DNA of 64,000 bases from NCBI GenBank assembly GCA_958454405.1, contig CAUEBO010000003.1, forward strand, positions 1 to 64,000, given 5' to 3'. Shown in pieces: positions 17,167-24,904 of the stretch. Position 1 is the first letter of the stretch. The number at the start of each line of letters is the position of its first letter. Below the pieces are notes generated by a model. That model did not search any database. It was given only the letters and a program-made list of their open reading frames with translations, and was not told the DNA's origin. Source of the DNA: an uncultured Eggerthellaceae bacterium. Its GTDB lineage: Bacteria; Actinomycetota; Coriobacteriia; Coriobacteriales; Eggerthellaceae. The position numbers and the translations under genes are program-made.

Positions 17167-17224
17167 TCGGCTGCGCGTTCTGCTCGATCGGGACCCCATC
17201 GAGCGTTCGACGGCTTGCCTCAAG

Positions 17225-17270
17225 GCCCCCGCGGTTTCGCTCATGCGAACCGCGGGGGCTTCTCTTTTGT
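17225..17270 (+). terminator. rho-independent terminator of the acyl-CoA dehydrogenase gene
   Basis: A perfect 12-bp GC-rich stem (17225-17236 with 17248-17259) followed by TTCTCTTTTGT. The best canonical terminator in the window. Confidence 0.9.
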
Positions 17271-17406
17271 GCGGTTTGCGCTTTTTGCCACGGGCAACCG
17301 TCCGACGGCGCGGGGCGCAGGCGCATTCGGGAGAGGGCGCGCGCAAGGTCCTTCCGCGCGGAAGGCGGCAGCGCCGGCAGCTTCTTGCTGAGAGGCAAAA
17401 CGGCGC

Positions 17407-17790
17407 CTACAGCTGCGCCTCGATCCATGCAACGAGTCCCTCGAAGTCCATCGTGCCGTCTGCAACGGAAACGATGACATCGTAGAATTCGCTCGCACGC
17501 GGCTTGAACCGGAGGCCGTTCCCTCTCAGAAACACGAATATGAGCGCTGTTCCCGTTCTCTTGTTGCCGTCTGCGAACGGATGGTTCTTGATGACGCCAT
17601 AGCCGTAGCGGGCGGCCTTTTCGGGTGTGCTCGGATAGAGATCTTGCCCGCCGAACGACGCGAACGGCTGGGCGAGCGCGGAGTCGAGCAACCCTTCATC
17701 GCGAACGCCGACCATGCCGCCAAACCGTTCGATCTGATCTGCATGGATGGCGATGACGATGTGCTTGGGTATCGGTTGGGGCCCGTTCAT
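17407..17790 (-). CDS. doc: Doc/Fic-family toxin
   Basis: A 127-residue death-on-curing toxin. HPFADGNKRTG is the Fic/Doc catalytic motif (HxFxDGNKR); in phage P1 Doc the fold phosphorylates EF-Tu and blocks translation. GLLDSALAQP and EKAARYGYGVIKN are typical of Doc. Its start overlaps the stop of the upstream antitoxin by 4 bp (ATGA), which indicates translational coupling. Such modules are commonly mobile, and the AT-rich promoter region beside it fits that. Confidence 0.92.
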   Translation of the reverse strand: MNGPQPIPKHIVIAIHADQIERFGGMVGVRDEGLLDSALAQPFASFGGQDLYPSTPEKAARYGYGVIKNHPFADGNKRTGTALIFVFLRGNGLRFKPRASEFYDVIVSVADGTMDFEGLVAWIEAQL

Positions 17791-18014
17791 TTCGAAAGGG
17801 CCTCGAACAGGTCGCGGTATTCGTCCGCGGCGGTTTCATATGCTTCAAGATACATGGACTCTTCTTCGCCGTTCGAGGGCTGGTCGATGGGGACGATTTT
17901 CACATAGGGTTTGCTTCCTTTGATGACCGTTACCTCGATGTTGTCCTCATGCACGCGCTTTGCGATGCTCGGAAATTGCGCGCGGGCTTCCGATGCCTTG
18001 ACCGTGAGGGGCAT
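17787..18014 (-). CDS. phd: Phd-like antitoxin
   Basis: A 75-residue protein (MPLTVKASEARAQFPSIAKRVHEDN...) with the Phd/YefM N-terminal DNA-binding fold. Its acidic C-terminal tail would wrap around and neutralise Doc. The start at 18014 is set by AAAGGAGGAATCGCC; a start at 18035 lacks a ribosome site. It is first in the operon and should autoregulate from the repeated sites upstream. Confidence 0.85.
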   Translation of the reverse strand: MPLTVKASEARAQFPSIAKRVHEDNIEVTVIKGSKPYVKIVPIDQPSNGEEESMYLEAYETAADEYRDLFEALSK

Positions 18015-18047
18015 GGCGATTCCTCCTTTCTGCACGACGGTTTCAAG

Positions 18048-18096
18048 TTATGCTTGTATTTTAGCATAAAAAACAGCTGATTATTGAGCATAAAAA
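18048..18096. promoter_or_regulatory. repeated operator-like sites upstream of phd-doc
   Basis: Three copies of a 7-mer occur: TTATGCT at 18048-18054, AGCATAA at 18063-18069 and AGCATAA at 18087-18093. The first two form an inverted repeat and the last two a direct repeat of AGCATAAAAA. The tract is strongly AT-rich within a GC-rich chromosome, as expected for a Phd operator and promoter. Confidence 0.6.
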
Positions 18097-18153
18097 CTGC
18101 TGCATCAATAGTACACGGGTGGTCGAGAGTCTCTAGGGAAGAGCGGGCGACCG

Positions 18154-18477
18154 TTATCCCCAAGGATCTTCCTCGAAGGTCGGCTCAGGCGCGGGTGGGC
18201 GGTCCGAGAAGGGATCGTAGCCGTCGTCGTCTTCGGTTGCGGCACGCAGAAACGGATCGCGCGTTTCGGGCGCGCGCGATCCGCCTGCGTCCGGTCCGCA
18301 CGGGGCACACGATCTGCCTGCGTCCGAACCGGACGCAGGCGCCGCAGACGCAGCTTGTCGGTTCCCACCGGCATCGGACCGCACAGAAACGGGCGTCGTC
18401 ACGAGACGAAGCCGATAGCGTGGCCTTGGCGCGCCCTGCTCGCCGGGGGAAGCCGCGTGCTCGTCAGGCGCAGGCAT
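18154..18477 (-). CDS. small hypothetical protein overlapping the end of metA
   Basis: I do not recognise a family. The frame encodes 107 residues, proline- and alanine-rich, ending in an acidic tail (EDDDGYDPFSDRPPAPEP...EEDPWG) that looks like real protein rather than a shadow frame. Its ATG overlaps the last 14 bp of metA, which suggests coupled translation. No membrane segment or catalytic motif is visible. It may also be a spurious frame. Confidence 0.4.
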   Translation of the reverse strand: MPAPDEHAASPGEQGAPRPRYRLRLVTTPVSVRSDAGGNRQAASAAPASGSDAGRSCAPCGPDAGGSRAPETRDPFLRAATEDDDGYDPFSDRPPAPEPTFEEDPWG

Positions 18478-19414
18478 CGGTTCCGTCTTCGCTTTCCGAG
18501 CCGACGCGATCCAGGTCGTAGGGCGTGGTCTGGTACACGTAGTAGTTCAGCCAGTTCGTGTACAGCAGCTGGGCGTGGGCGCGCCAGGTGGCGCGCGGTT
18601 CCCGCGCGGGGTCGTCGTCGGGGAAGTAGTGCCGGGGCACGGGGATGTCGAGCCCCTTCGCCACGTCGCGGTCGTACTCGCGTTTGAGCGTGTCGGCATC
18701 GTACTCGGGGTGGCCGAACACGAAGAAGTTGCGGCTGTCGGTGCTCTTGGCAATGTAGACGCCCGCTTCGTCGGACACGGCGATGAGCTCCAGCTCGGGA
18801 TGCTCCTCGATGTCGGCGGCATGCACTTCGGTGAAACGCGAATGCGGCGCCAGGAAGAAGTCGTTGAATCCGCGCACGAGCGGCGACGAGGGTTTCACCA
18901 CCTCGTGGTCGAACACGCCGGTCAGCTTCTCGGGCAGCTCGTACTTGGGAATGCCGTAGTGGTAGTAGATGCCGGCCTGCGCGCCCCAGCAGATGTGGAG
19001 CGTCGAATGCACGTTCGTGGCCGACCAGGCCATGATCTGCGTCAGCTCGTCCCAGTAGTCCACGTGCTCGAAATCGAGCAGCTCCACGGGCGCTCCGGTG
19101 ATGATCATTCCGTCGAAGCGCTCGTCTTTGATCTCGTCGAACGTGGTGTAGAAGGTGTCCAGATGCTGGGCGGACACGTTCTTGGACGTGTAACTGGCCG
19201 TTTGCATGAGGTCGATCTCTATCTGCAACGGCGTGTTCGAGAGCTTGCGCATGATCTGCGTCTCGGTGACCACCTTCGTGGGCATGAGGTTCAGAAGGAC
19301 GAGCTTCAGCGGGCGGATGTCCTGGTGCATGGCCCGGTATTCGGTCATGACGAAGATGTTCTCGCCCTCGAGGACGTCGGTGGCGGGCAGCGAGTCGGGG
19401 ATTCTGATGGGCAT
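18464..19414 (-). CDS. metA: homoserine O-acyltransferase (MetA family)
   Basis: Acylates homoserine (acetyl- or succinyl-CoA donor), the first committed step of methionine synthesis. The 316-residue protein has the MetA signatures PLKLVLLNLMP, TGAPVE and CWGAQAGIYYHYGIPKY (catalytic cysteine in CWGAQ), then FFVFGHPEYD. Donor choice cannot be read with certainty, but the nearby metY-type sulfhydrylase favours O-acetylhomoserine. AGAAAGGATGCGCC precedes the ATG. The window also has hom and metY, so the route from aspartate semialdehyde to homocysteine is represented. Confidence 0.93.
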   Translation of the reverse strand: MPIRIPDSLPATDVLEGENIFVMTEYRAMHQDIRPLKLVLLNLMPTKVVTETQIMRKLSNTPLQIEIDLMQTASYTSKNVSAQHLDTFYTTFDEIKDERFDGMIITGAPVELLDFEHVDYWDELTQIMAWSATNVHSTLHICWGAQAGIYYHYGIPKYELPEKLTGVFDHEVVKPSSPLVRGFNDFFLAPHSRFTEVHAADIEEHPELELIAVSDEAGVYIAKSTDSRNFFVFGHPEYDADTLKREYDRDVAKGLDIPVPRHYFPDDDPAREPRATWRAHAQLLYTNWLNYYVYQTTPYDLDRVGSESEDGTDACA

Positions 19415-19618
19415 GGCGCATCCTTTCTCTGCGGCTGCTGCGAAGCGGTTCGGCGCGCATGCAGCGCGCGAACAACGGTTCCATCATAGCAAAACGGTCG
19501 TTCTCTGCGAATTGCCGGAAGATTCCAACAGAAAAAACGGGTAGGATGATCTTCTGGCGCAAGCCGTCTGGCCGCCGGGGCACGGCAGGCGCGACGGTCC
19601 GAGGATCAAGGAGGAGCG

Positions 19619-20137
19619 ATGGCGGGGATCGAGAAGCTCGTTGCGACGAAGCGCGTGGAGGATCGTACGCTGTACTGCTTCTTGGCGGGCACGCTGCGCC
19701 GCGAGCCCGAGTACGCTCCTTTGGGATACGATCGCGTTCAGCTCTACCTGCGCATTCGCAGGGAGGACGACCCGTGCGCAGAAGTCGCCGCGGACGTTCT
19801 GGCGGACGTCACGCTCAATGAGGACGACCATGATGACGACCATGTGCGCATCATCGATTTTTCGGTGAGCGCGGAGGGCGTCGGCTGCGGCACGTTCGCG
19901 CTTGAGGTGCTGTGCCTGATCGCCGATTGGTACGGGTGCCGGGGCATCATGGGGGAGCTGTTCGGAAGCGACCTCGTGCGCGATGCGGAGAAGACGCTCT
20001 CCTTTTTCGAGAAACGCGGGTTCGACGTCATCCGCCAGGAGGACAACCAGGTGCATCCCTGGCGCATCCAGACGACCTCGTACCGCGAACGCCTGCCCCA
20101 GGGCATCGAATTTTCGCTCGACGACGTCGTCGTGTAG
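19619..20137 (+). CDS. GNAT-like acetyltransferase
   Basis: A 172-residue protein with a probable GNAT fold: IIDFSVSAEGVGCGTFALEVL (beta-4 and the acetyl-CoA loop region) followed by FFEKRGFDV near the C-terminus. The central DEDDHDDDH-type acidic stretch is unusual. AAGGAGGAGCG precedes the ATG. It stands between metA (divergent) and metY. Substrate unknown; the family call is moderate. Confidence 0.55.
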   Translation: MAGIEKLVATKRVEDRTLYCFLAGTLRREPEYAPLGYDRVQLYLRIRREDDPCAEVAADVLADVTLNEDDHDDDHVRIIDFSVSAEGVGCGTFALEVLCLIADWYGCRGIMGELFGSDLVRDAEKTLSFFEKRGFDVIRQEDNQVHPWRIQTTSYRERLPQGIEFSLDDVVV

Positions 20138-20195
20138 CGCCGCGCGACTCGGCCGTCGTCGCGGCCTGCTCCCTCTTTTCTTCAAGCAATAGTTT

Positions 20196-20220
20196 ATTCC
20201 GATAGCTTGACTATCGGAAT
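20196..20220. promoter_or_regulatory. palindromic operator upstream of metY
   Basis: A perfect 10-bp inverted repeat, ATTCCGATAG-CTTGA-CTATCGGAAT. It lies 103 bp before the metY start and 56 bp before a consensus TATAAT. It looks like a dimeric regulator site; the regulator is not identified. Confidence 0.6.
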
Positions 20221-20275
20221 ATTAGATGTCCCGCTATCGCAAAGACGACGCTACCGGAAGGGAAGGCGGGGTCGT

Positions 20276-20281
20276 TATAAT
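20276..20281 (+). promoter_or_regulatory. -10 box of metY
   Basis: Perfect TATAAT, 41 bp upstream of the metY start. No -35 consensus lies 16-18 bp upstream, which suggests activator dependence. Confidence 0.5.
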
Positions 20282-20322
20282 AGGCGGGACACAAAGCCAG
20301 ACAAGGCGATCGAGGAGCACCC

Positions 20323-21603
20323 ATGAGTGAAAGCATCAGCACCACCTGCGTCCAGGGCGGATACCGCCCCGGCGACGGCGAGCCGCGACAGGTTCCCATC
20401 TACCAGTCCACCACCTGGAAGTTCGATACAAGCGAGCATATGGGCAAGCTGTTCGATCTCGAGGAGGCCGGCTACTTCTACACGCGCCTGCAGAACCCCA
20501 CGAACGACTTCGTGGCGGCCAAGATCGCCGAGCTCGAAGGCGGCACGGCGGGCATGCTCACGTCGTCGGGCCAGGCGGCGAACTTCTTCGCCGTGTTCAA
20601 CATCGCGGGTGCCGGAGACCATGTGGTGGCCAGCTCGGCCATCTACGGCGGAACGTACAACCTTCTGGCGAACACCATGAAGCGCATGGGGCTGGCATGC
20701 ACGTTCGTCGCGCCCGACTGCACCGACGAGGAGCTGGAGGCGGCGTTTCGCCCAACCACGAAGGCCGTGTTCGGCGAGACGGTGGCGAACCCCGCGCTCT
20801 CCGTGCTCGACATCGAGCGCTTCGCCCAGGCGGCGCATGCGCACGGCGTGCCGCTCATCGTGGACAACACGTTCCCCACGCCCGTGAACTGCCGCCCCAT
20901 CGAGTGGGGCGCCGACATCGTCACCCATTCCACCACGAAGTACATGGACGGCCACGGGGCCAGCGTGGGCGGCGCCATCGTGGACTCCGGAAACTTCGAC
21001 TGGACGGCGCATGCCGACAGGTTCCCCGGCCTGTGCGAGCCTGACGAGAGCTACCACGGCGTGGTGTACGCCGAGCGCTTCGGCTTGGGAGGCGCGTTCA
21101 TCACGAAGGCGACGGCGCAGCTCATGCGTGATTTCGGGTCGATTCAATCGCCGCAGAACGCGTTCCTTGTCAACATGGGCCTTGAGAGCCTGCACCTGCG
21201 CATGGCGCAGCACAACAAGAACGGCCAGGCAATGGCCGAGCATCTGGCGCGGCATCCGAAGGTGGCGTGGGTGCGCTATCCGGGGCTCGAAGGGGACGCG
21301 TACTTCGATCTGGCGAAGAAGTACCTCGCCCCCGGCGCGAGCGGCGTGGTGAGCTTCGGCGTGGCCGGCGGGCGCCCTGCGGCCGAGACGTTCATGGCGA
21401 ACCTCAAGCTGGCGCAGATCGCAACCCATGTGGCCGATGCGCGCACCTGCGTGCTGCATCCGGCCAACGCGACGCATCGCCAGATGAACGACGACGAGCT
21501 GGCCGCTGCCGGCATCACGCCCGACCTCATCCGTCTGTCGTGCGGCATCGAAGGCACCGCCGACCTCATCGCCGATGTGGAGCAGGCGCTCGCCGCGGTG
21601 TAG
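20323..21603 (+). CDS. metY: O-acetylhomoserine sulfhydrylase / Cys-Met metabolism PLP enzyme
   Basis: A 426-residue PLP enzyme of the Cys/Met metabolism family, converting O-acetylhomoserine and sulfide to homocysteine. SSGQAANFFAV, SAIYGGTYNLL and FGETVANPALSVLDIE line the cofactor site. The Schiff-base lysine is in THSTTKYMDGHG, and the C-terminal RLSCGIEGTADLIADVEQAL is typical. The length (about 425) favours the MetY sulfhydrylase over the shorter MetB. GAGGAGCACCC precedes the ATG. A palindromic operator and a consensus -10 lie upstream. Confidence 0.9.
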   Translation: MSESISTTCVQGGYRPGDGEPRQVPIYQSTTWKFDTSEHMGKLFDLEEAGYFYTRLQNPTNDFVAAKIAELEGGTAGMLTSSGQAANFFAVFNIAGAGDHVVASSAIYGGTYNLLANTMKRMGLACTFVAPDCTDEELEAAFRPTTKAVFGETVANPALSVLDIERFAQAAHAHGVPLIVDNTFPTPVNCRPIEWGADIVTHSTTKYMDGHGASVGGAIVDSGNFDWTAHADRFPGLCEPDESYHGVVYAERFGLGGAFITKATAQLMRDFGSIQSPQNAFLVNMGLESLHLRMAQHNKNGQAMAEHLARHPKVAWVRYPGLEGDAYFDLAKKYLAPGASGVVSFGVAGGRPAAETFMANLKLAQIATHVADARTCVLHPANATHRQMNDDELAAAGITPDLIRLSCGIEGTADLIADVEQALAAV

Positions 21604-21638
21604 GATTCAAAATAAAATTGCAGGTCAGCCGCAGTATC

Positions 21639-21665
21639 TTGCCTTTGGTTGCCGATGGCTATACT
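21639..21665 (+). promoter_or_regulatory. possible promoter of the small gene at 21703
   Basis: TATACT at 21660-21665 with TTGCCT at 21639-21644; the 15-bp spacing is short, so the -35 assignment is weak. Confidence 0.35.
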
Positions 21666-21702
21666 GAAAGTCGCCGTTAGCATCGAATCCGAAAGGACGA
21701 TC

Positions 21703-22014
21703 ATGGACATTCAGGCGACTATCGACAAGGTGGCGGAAGAAGTAGGGAAAGCACCGGAGTTGCTGCAGGAATTCGCAGTCGATCCTGGCAGGGCCGTTCA
21801 GAAGATCACGGGCGATGCGCTGGGCGAGGCCGACGTTTCCACGGTTGCCGCCGGCGTGATCGCTCGCGTGCGGGAGCAGGGCGGCGATGCGATGGACCAG
21901 CTGTCCTGCCTATTGGAAAACGGAGGCGTGCACGACGCGATCGCGGGCGCCCTGGGGAAGGGCGGCGACCTGGGCGCGCTCTTGAACACCATCTTCAGCG
22001 GCGCCAAGGAGTAG
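21703..22014 (+). CDS. small protein of unknown function
   Basis: Family not recognised. The 103-residue protein is acidic and mostly helical by composition (MDIQATIDKVAEEVGKAPELLQEF...), ending GALLNTIFSGAKE. It has no cysteine cluster or membrane helix. GAAAGGACGATC precedes the ATG and a TATACT box lies upstream, so it is probably a real monocistronic gene between metY and the two-component system. Confidence 0.65.
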   Translation: MDIQATIDKVAEEVGKAPELLQEFAVDPGRAVQKITGDALGEADVSTVAAGVIARVREQGGDAMDQLSCLLENGGVHDAIAGALGKGGDLGALLNTIFSGAKE

Positions 22015-22132
22015 CCCCCAGCGCCGAAGTCCCCAGCGCCCCTTCAACGCCTTCGCCCCGGGCATATTCCGCGACATCCCACGTGCGTCCGGCGCGCAGT
22101 GCGGTATGATGGCCGCGCGAAAGGGGGGGCGC

Positions 22133-23884
22133 GTGTTCCACGGAAAGCTCAAATACAAGCTGGCGATTCCCACGGTGGTCATCATCGCGCTGCTCATGGC
22201 GCTCAATATCGCCTGGTCCTACACGTCGCAGCGCGAGCAGGCCCAGGCGGCCATGCGCGAGCAGGCCAGCATGCTCACGCGGCAGCTGAACGCCACGTGG
22301 GATTTCATGGCCATCAACCAGGACCGCATCAATTACGACGCCGACGGCAGATACGACTTCAAGGGGCTGCACTGCTCCATCGTGGGCTTGAGCGTGAGCG
22401 CGCGTTTCTCGCAGGGCATCGACTACACGATTCGCTATGTGAGCGACAGCCCACGCAACCAGGCGCACGCGACCGACGAATTCGAGACCCAGGTCATGGA
22501 GCGTTTCAGGCAGGACGAGACGCTGCTCGAATACGACGAGATGGCCGATTTCGAGGGGCGGGGATCGCTGCGCTACATCACACCCCTGCGCATCGACGCG
22601 AGCTGCATCCCCTGCCATGGCAGCCCTGCGGGAGAAACCGACGTCACGGGGCATGTGAAAGAGGGCATGGAGCTCGGGGACCTGTACGGCGTGATCAGCG
22701 TCGTCGTCCCCTCCGAAATGTACGACGAGAGCATCGCCCAGAACGTCATCCGCGAAGGGGTCCTGTTCTTCGTGCTCATCGTCGCATGCGTGGTGTCGGT
22801 GTACTTCTTCGTGAACCGATTCGTCACCGCCCCGCTCGAGCGGTTGAAGAGCGCGGTGCGCGTGAGCGACGGCGGCCGGTTCGCGGTGGACGTGAAGGAC
22901 GTGCGCGGCGACGGGGAGGTGCACGACCTGGCGCAGTACTTCGAGACGATGGGCTCCGAGCTCAACGCGCTCTATGACGATTTGGAGAGCCAGGTGGAGG
23001 TGCGCGCCGGGCAGCTGCTGTGCGCCAACGAGGAGCTGCTGCGCCAGCGTGAGCAGCTCGAGGCCATGAACGAGCGCCTTTCCGAGGAGAGCCGCTACAA
23101 GTCGGACTTCCTGGCCATGATGAGCCACGAGCTGCGCACGCCGCTCACCTCGGTGATCGCGTTCACGGAAATCCTGCAGGCCGACGAGCAGGATGCGGGG
23201 AGCAAGCGGGCGCGCATTCTGCGGGAGGTTCGCCAGAACGCATCCATCCTGCTCAGCCGCATCAACAACATCCTGGACGTCGCCCGCCTGGAGGCGGGCA
23301 AGAGCGAGCTTGCGCTCGAGCTGGTGGACGTGGCCGATGTGGTGAACAGCATCGAAGCAGCCTTCGAGCCGCTGGCCAGCGCGAAAGGCATCGAGCTTTC
23401 GGTGGAGGTCGCGCGCGACGTGCCGCTTATCATGGCCGATCCCGACAAGGCGCGGCGCATCGTGGAGAACCTGGTGGGCAACGCGGTGAAGTTCACGCCG
23501 GAAAACGGCCACATCTCCGTGCGCGCGTCGCTCGACGGCGCGCGCGGCACGGTGCTCGTGGAAGTGGCCGACGACGGCATCGGCATCGCCGCGGAGAACC
23601 TGCCGACCGTGTTCGAGAAGTTCACGCAGGGAGACGGGTCGGCTTCGCGACGCTACAATGGGAGCGGTTTGGGGCTTTCGCTTGCGCGCGAGCTTGCCGA
23701 GCTGCACGGGGGGTCGATCGAGGCGACGAGCGTCCTTGGAGAAGGCAGCGTGTTCACGGCCGTCCTTCCGATCTTTGCCAAGGACGAGGGGGAGGCCGGA
23801 GCCGCAGAAGCGGGGACGCCCGGATGCGAAGGCGCGAGCGAAGCGGCGCTCGAGCGCGAGGACGCGAAGGACGAGGGGGACTGA
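22133..23884 (+). CDS. membrane sensor histidine kinase with DUF3365/Tll0287-like heme-type sensor domain
   Basis: A 583-residue sensor kinase. An N-terminal helix (LAIPTVVIIALLMALNI) precedes an extracytoplasmic domain that contains CIPCH, a c-type heme attachment motif found in Tll0287-like sensor domains. A second helix (GVLFFVLIVACVVSVYFFV), a HAMP-like linker, HisKA (MMSHELRTPL, phospho-histidine) and HATPase_c (NLVGNAVKF, DDGIGI, GSGLGLSLARE) follow. The GTG at 22133 lies just after AAGGGGGGG; in-frame ATGs at 22106 and 22109 lack a site. Its stop overlaps the response regulator start. It probably senses redox state or a ligand at heme and controls the molybdoenzyme genes downstream. 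Confidence 0.88.
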   Translation: MFHGKLKYKLAIPTVVIIALLMALNIAWSYTSQREQAQAAMREQASMLTRQLNATWDFMAINQDRINYDADGRYDFKGLHCSIVGLSVSARFSQGIDYTIRYVSDSPRNQAHATDEFETQVMERFRQDETLLEYDEMADFEGRGSLRYITPLRIDASCIPCHGSPAGETDVTGHVKEGMELGDLYGVISVVVPSEMYDESIAQNVIREGVLFFVLIVACVVSVYFFVNRFVTAPLERLKSAVRVSDGGRFAVDVKDVRGDGEVHDLAQYFETMGSELNALYDDLESQVEVRAGQLLCANEELLRQREQLEAMNERLSEESRYKSDFLAMMSHELRTPLTSVIAFTEILQADEQDAGSKRARILREVRQNASILLSRINNILDVARLEAGKSELALELVDVADVVNSIEAAFEPLASAKGIELSVEVARDVPLIMADPDKARRIVENLVGNAVKFTPENGHISVRASLDGARGTVLVEVADDGIGIAAENLPTVFEKFTQGDGSASRRYNGSGLGLSLARELAELHGGSIEATSVLGEGSVFTAVLPIFAKDEGEAGAAEAGTPGCEGASEAALEREDAKDEGD

Positions 23885-24582
23885 TGGCGCGCATACTGCT
23901 GGCCGACGACGAGGAGAGCATGAAGAACGTGGTCGAGCACATCGTGGAAGACGGCGGCCACGAGTTCTTGTACGCCAAAAACGGCGCCGAGGCCCTTGCG
24001 CTGTTCGACCGGCATGCGCCCGACCTCGTCATCCTCGACGTGATGATGCCCGATGTGAACGGGTTCGACGCCTGCGATTCCATTCGCCGGCGCGACCAGA
24101 ACGTCCCCATCATGTTCATGTCGGCCAAGGGCGACATCGTGGACAAGAGCATCGGCTTCAAGATGGGCTGCGACGACTACTTGGTAAAGCCCTTCAGCCC
24201 GGCCGAGCTCGCGCTGCGGATCGAAGCGCTGCTCCGTCGGCGCGATCATGCGCGATCGTCGGCCCCCGCCGCGGGAACATCGGTTGTCGAGGTGGGCGAT
24301 CTCGTGCTCAGCCTGGGAAGCTACGAGGCGACGAAGGGCGGCCGCTCGCTCGACTTGACGGCCAAGGAATTCGAGATCCTCGCATTCATGGCCAGCCATC
24401 CCGGCCAGGTGTTCACCCGCGACCAGCTGTTCCAGAACGTGTGGGGCGAAGATTCCGCGAGCGACGCCAACACCATCACCGTGTTCATACGCAAGATCCG
24501 CGAGAAGGTGGAGGACGACCCGTCGAAGCCCCGCTACGTGCTGACCGTGTGGGGGGTCGGGTACAAGTTTGCGCCGTGCTGA
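23884..24582 (+). CDS. OmpR/PhoB-family response regulator
   Basis: A 232-residue protein. The receiver domain (1-120) has the acidic pocket DDEE and the phospho-acceptor aspartate in LVILDVMMP, with lysine in LVKPF. A C-terminal winged helix (about 135-232) ends VLTVWGVGYKF. The ATG overlaps the kinase stop by 1 bp (TGATG), so the pair is translationally coupled. Likely target: the 10-bp direct repeats at 24733, just upstream of the molybdoenzyme. Confidence 0.92.
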   Translation: MARILLADDEESMKNVVEHIVEDGGHEFLYAKNGAEALALFDRHAPDLVILDVMMPDVNGFDACDSIRRRDQNVPIMFMSAKGDIVDKSIGFKMGCDDYLVKPFSPAELALRIEALLRRRDHARSSAPAAGTSVVEVGDLVLSLGSYEATKGGRSLDLTAKEFEILAFMASHPGQVFTRDQLFQNVWGEDSASDANTITVFIRKIREKVEDDPSKPRYVLTVWGVGYKFAPC

Positions 24583-24732
24583 CCGCGAAAGGCGGGCTTG
24601 CGAGTCGACCGCGCAAAGCCGGTTGCGATCCGGCGAACCCCGGGCGCTTGTGCGCAAAACCGTGGCGCGCGCTTCTTGAAAGCGGGCTGCTGCTTGCCCG
24701 TTCCTGCCTTTGAACAGGCATGGTAATGTTTC

Positions 24733-24797
24733 AGTAAGAATTGGTAAGAAAAAGATAAGCTGTCGTCATCCGGCACGTAATATTTCGCCGGTATGAT
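24733..24797 (+). promoter_or_regulatory. direct-repeat activator site and promoter of the molybdoenzyme operon
   Basis: The repeats AGTAAGAATT / GGTAAGAAAA / AGATAAG occur at 10-bp steps (GTAAG at 24734 and 24744, ATAAG at 24755), and a weaker GTAAT lies at 24723. A TATGAT -10 box follows at 24792-24797, with no good -35. Tandem repeats with 10-11 bp phasing and a poor -35 are the classical layout for OmpR/PhoB-type activation. The adjacent response regulator is the obvious candidate. The rest of the 322-bp gap (24583-24904) shows nothing clear. Confidence 0.6.
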
Positions 24798-24904
24798 CGT
24801 CTCCAGGACGAGAAGGCATGCGGCGCGCGGTCGACAGGGGGAACTGTTCGACGCCGGGCGCCCTGCCCTCGGGGAAACCAAGTGAAGAAGGGGGAGGATG
24901 ATCC

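Noticed and set aside
18152..18160. TTATCCCCA resembling a DnaA box
   Set aside because: A single site with a mismatch at a conserved position, isolated and inside or beside a small ORF.
20138..20322. SAM riboswitch upstream of metY
   Set aside because: The only strong structure is a short palindrome; the conserved SAM aptamer segments are absent.
22099..23707. Long open frames in other phases over the histidine kinase gene
   Set aside because: GC-rich coding sequence leaves alternative frames open; composition is unnatural and the kinase frame carries all recognised motifs.
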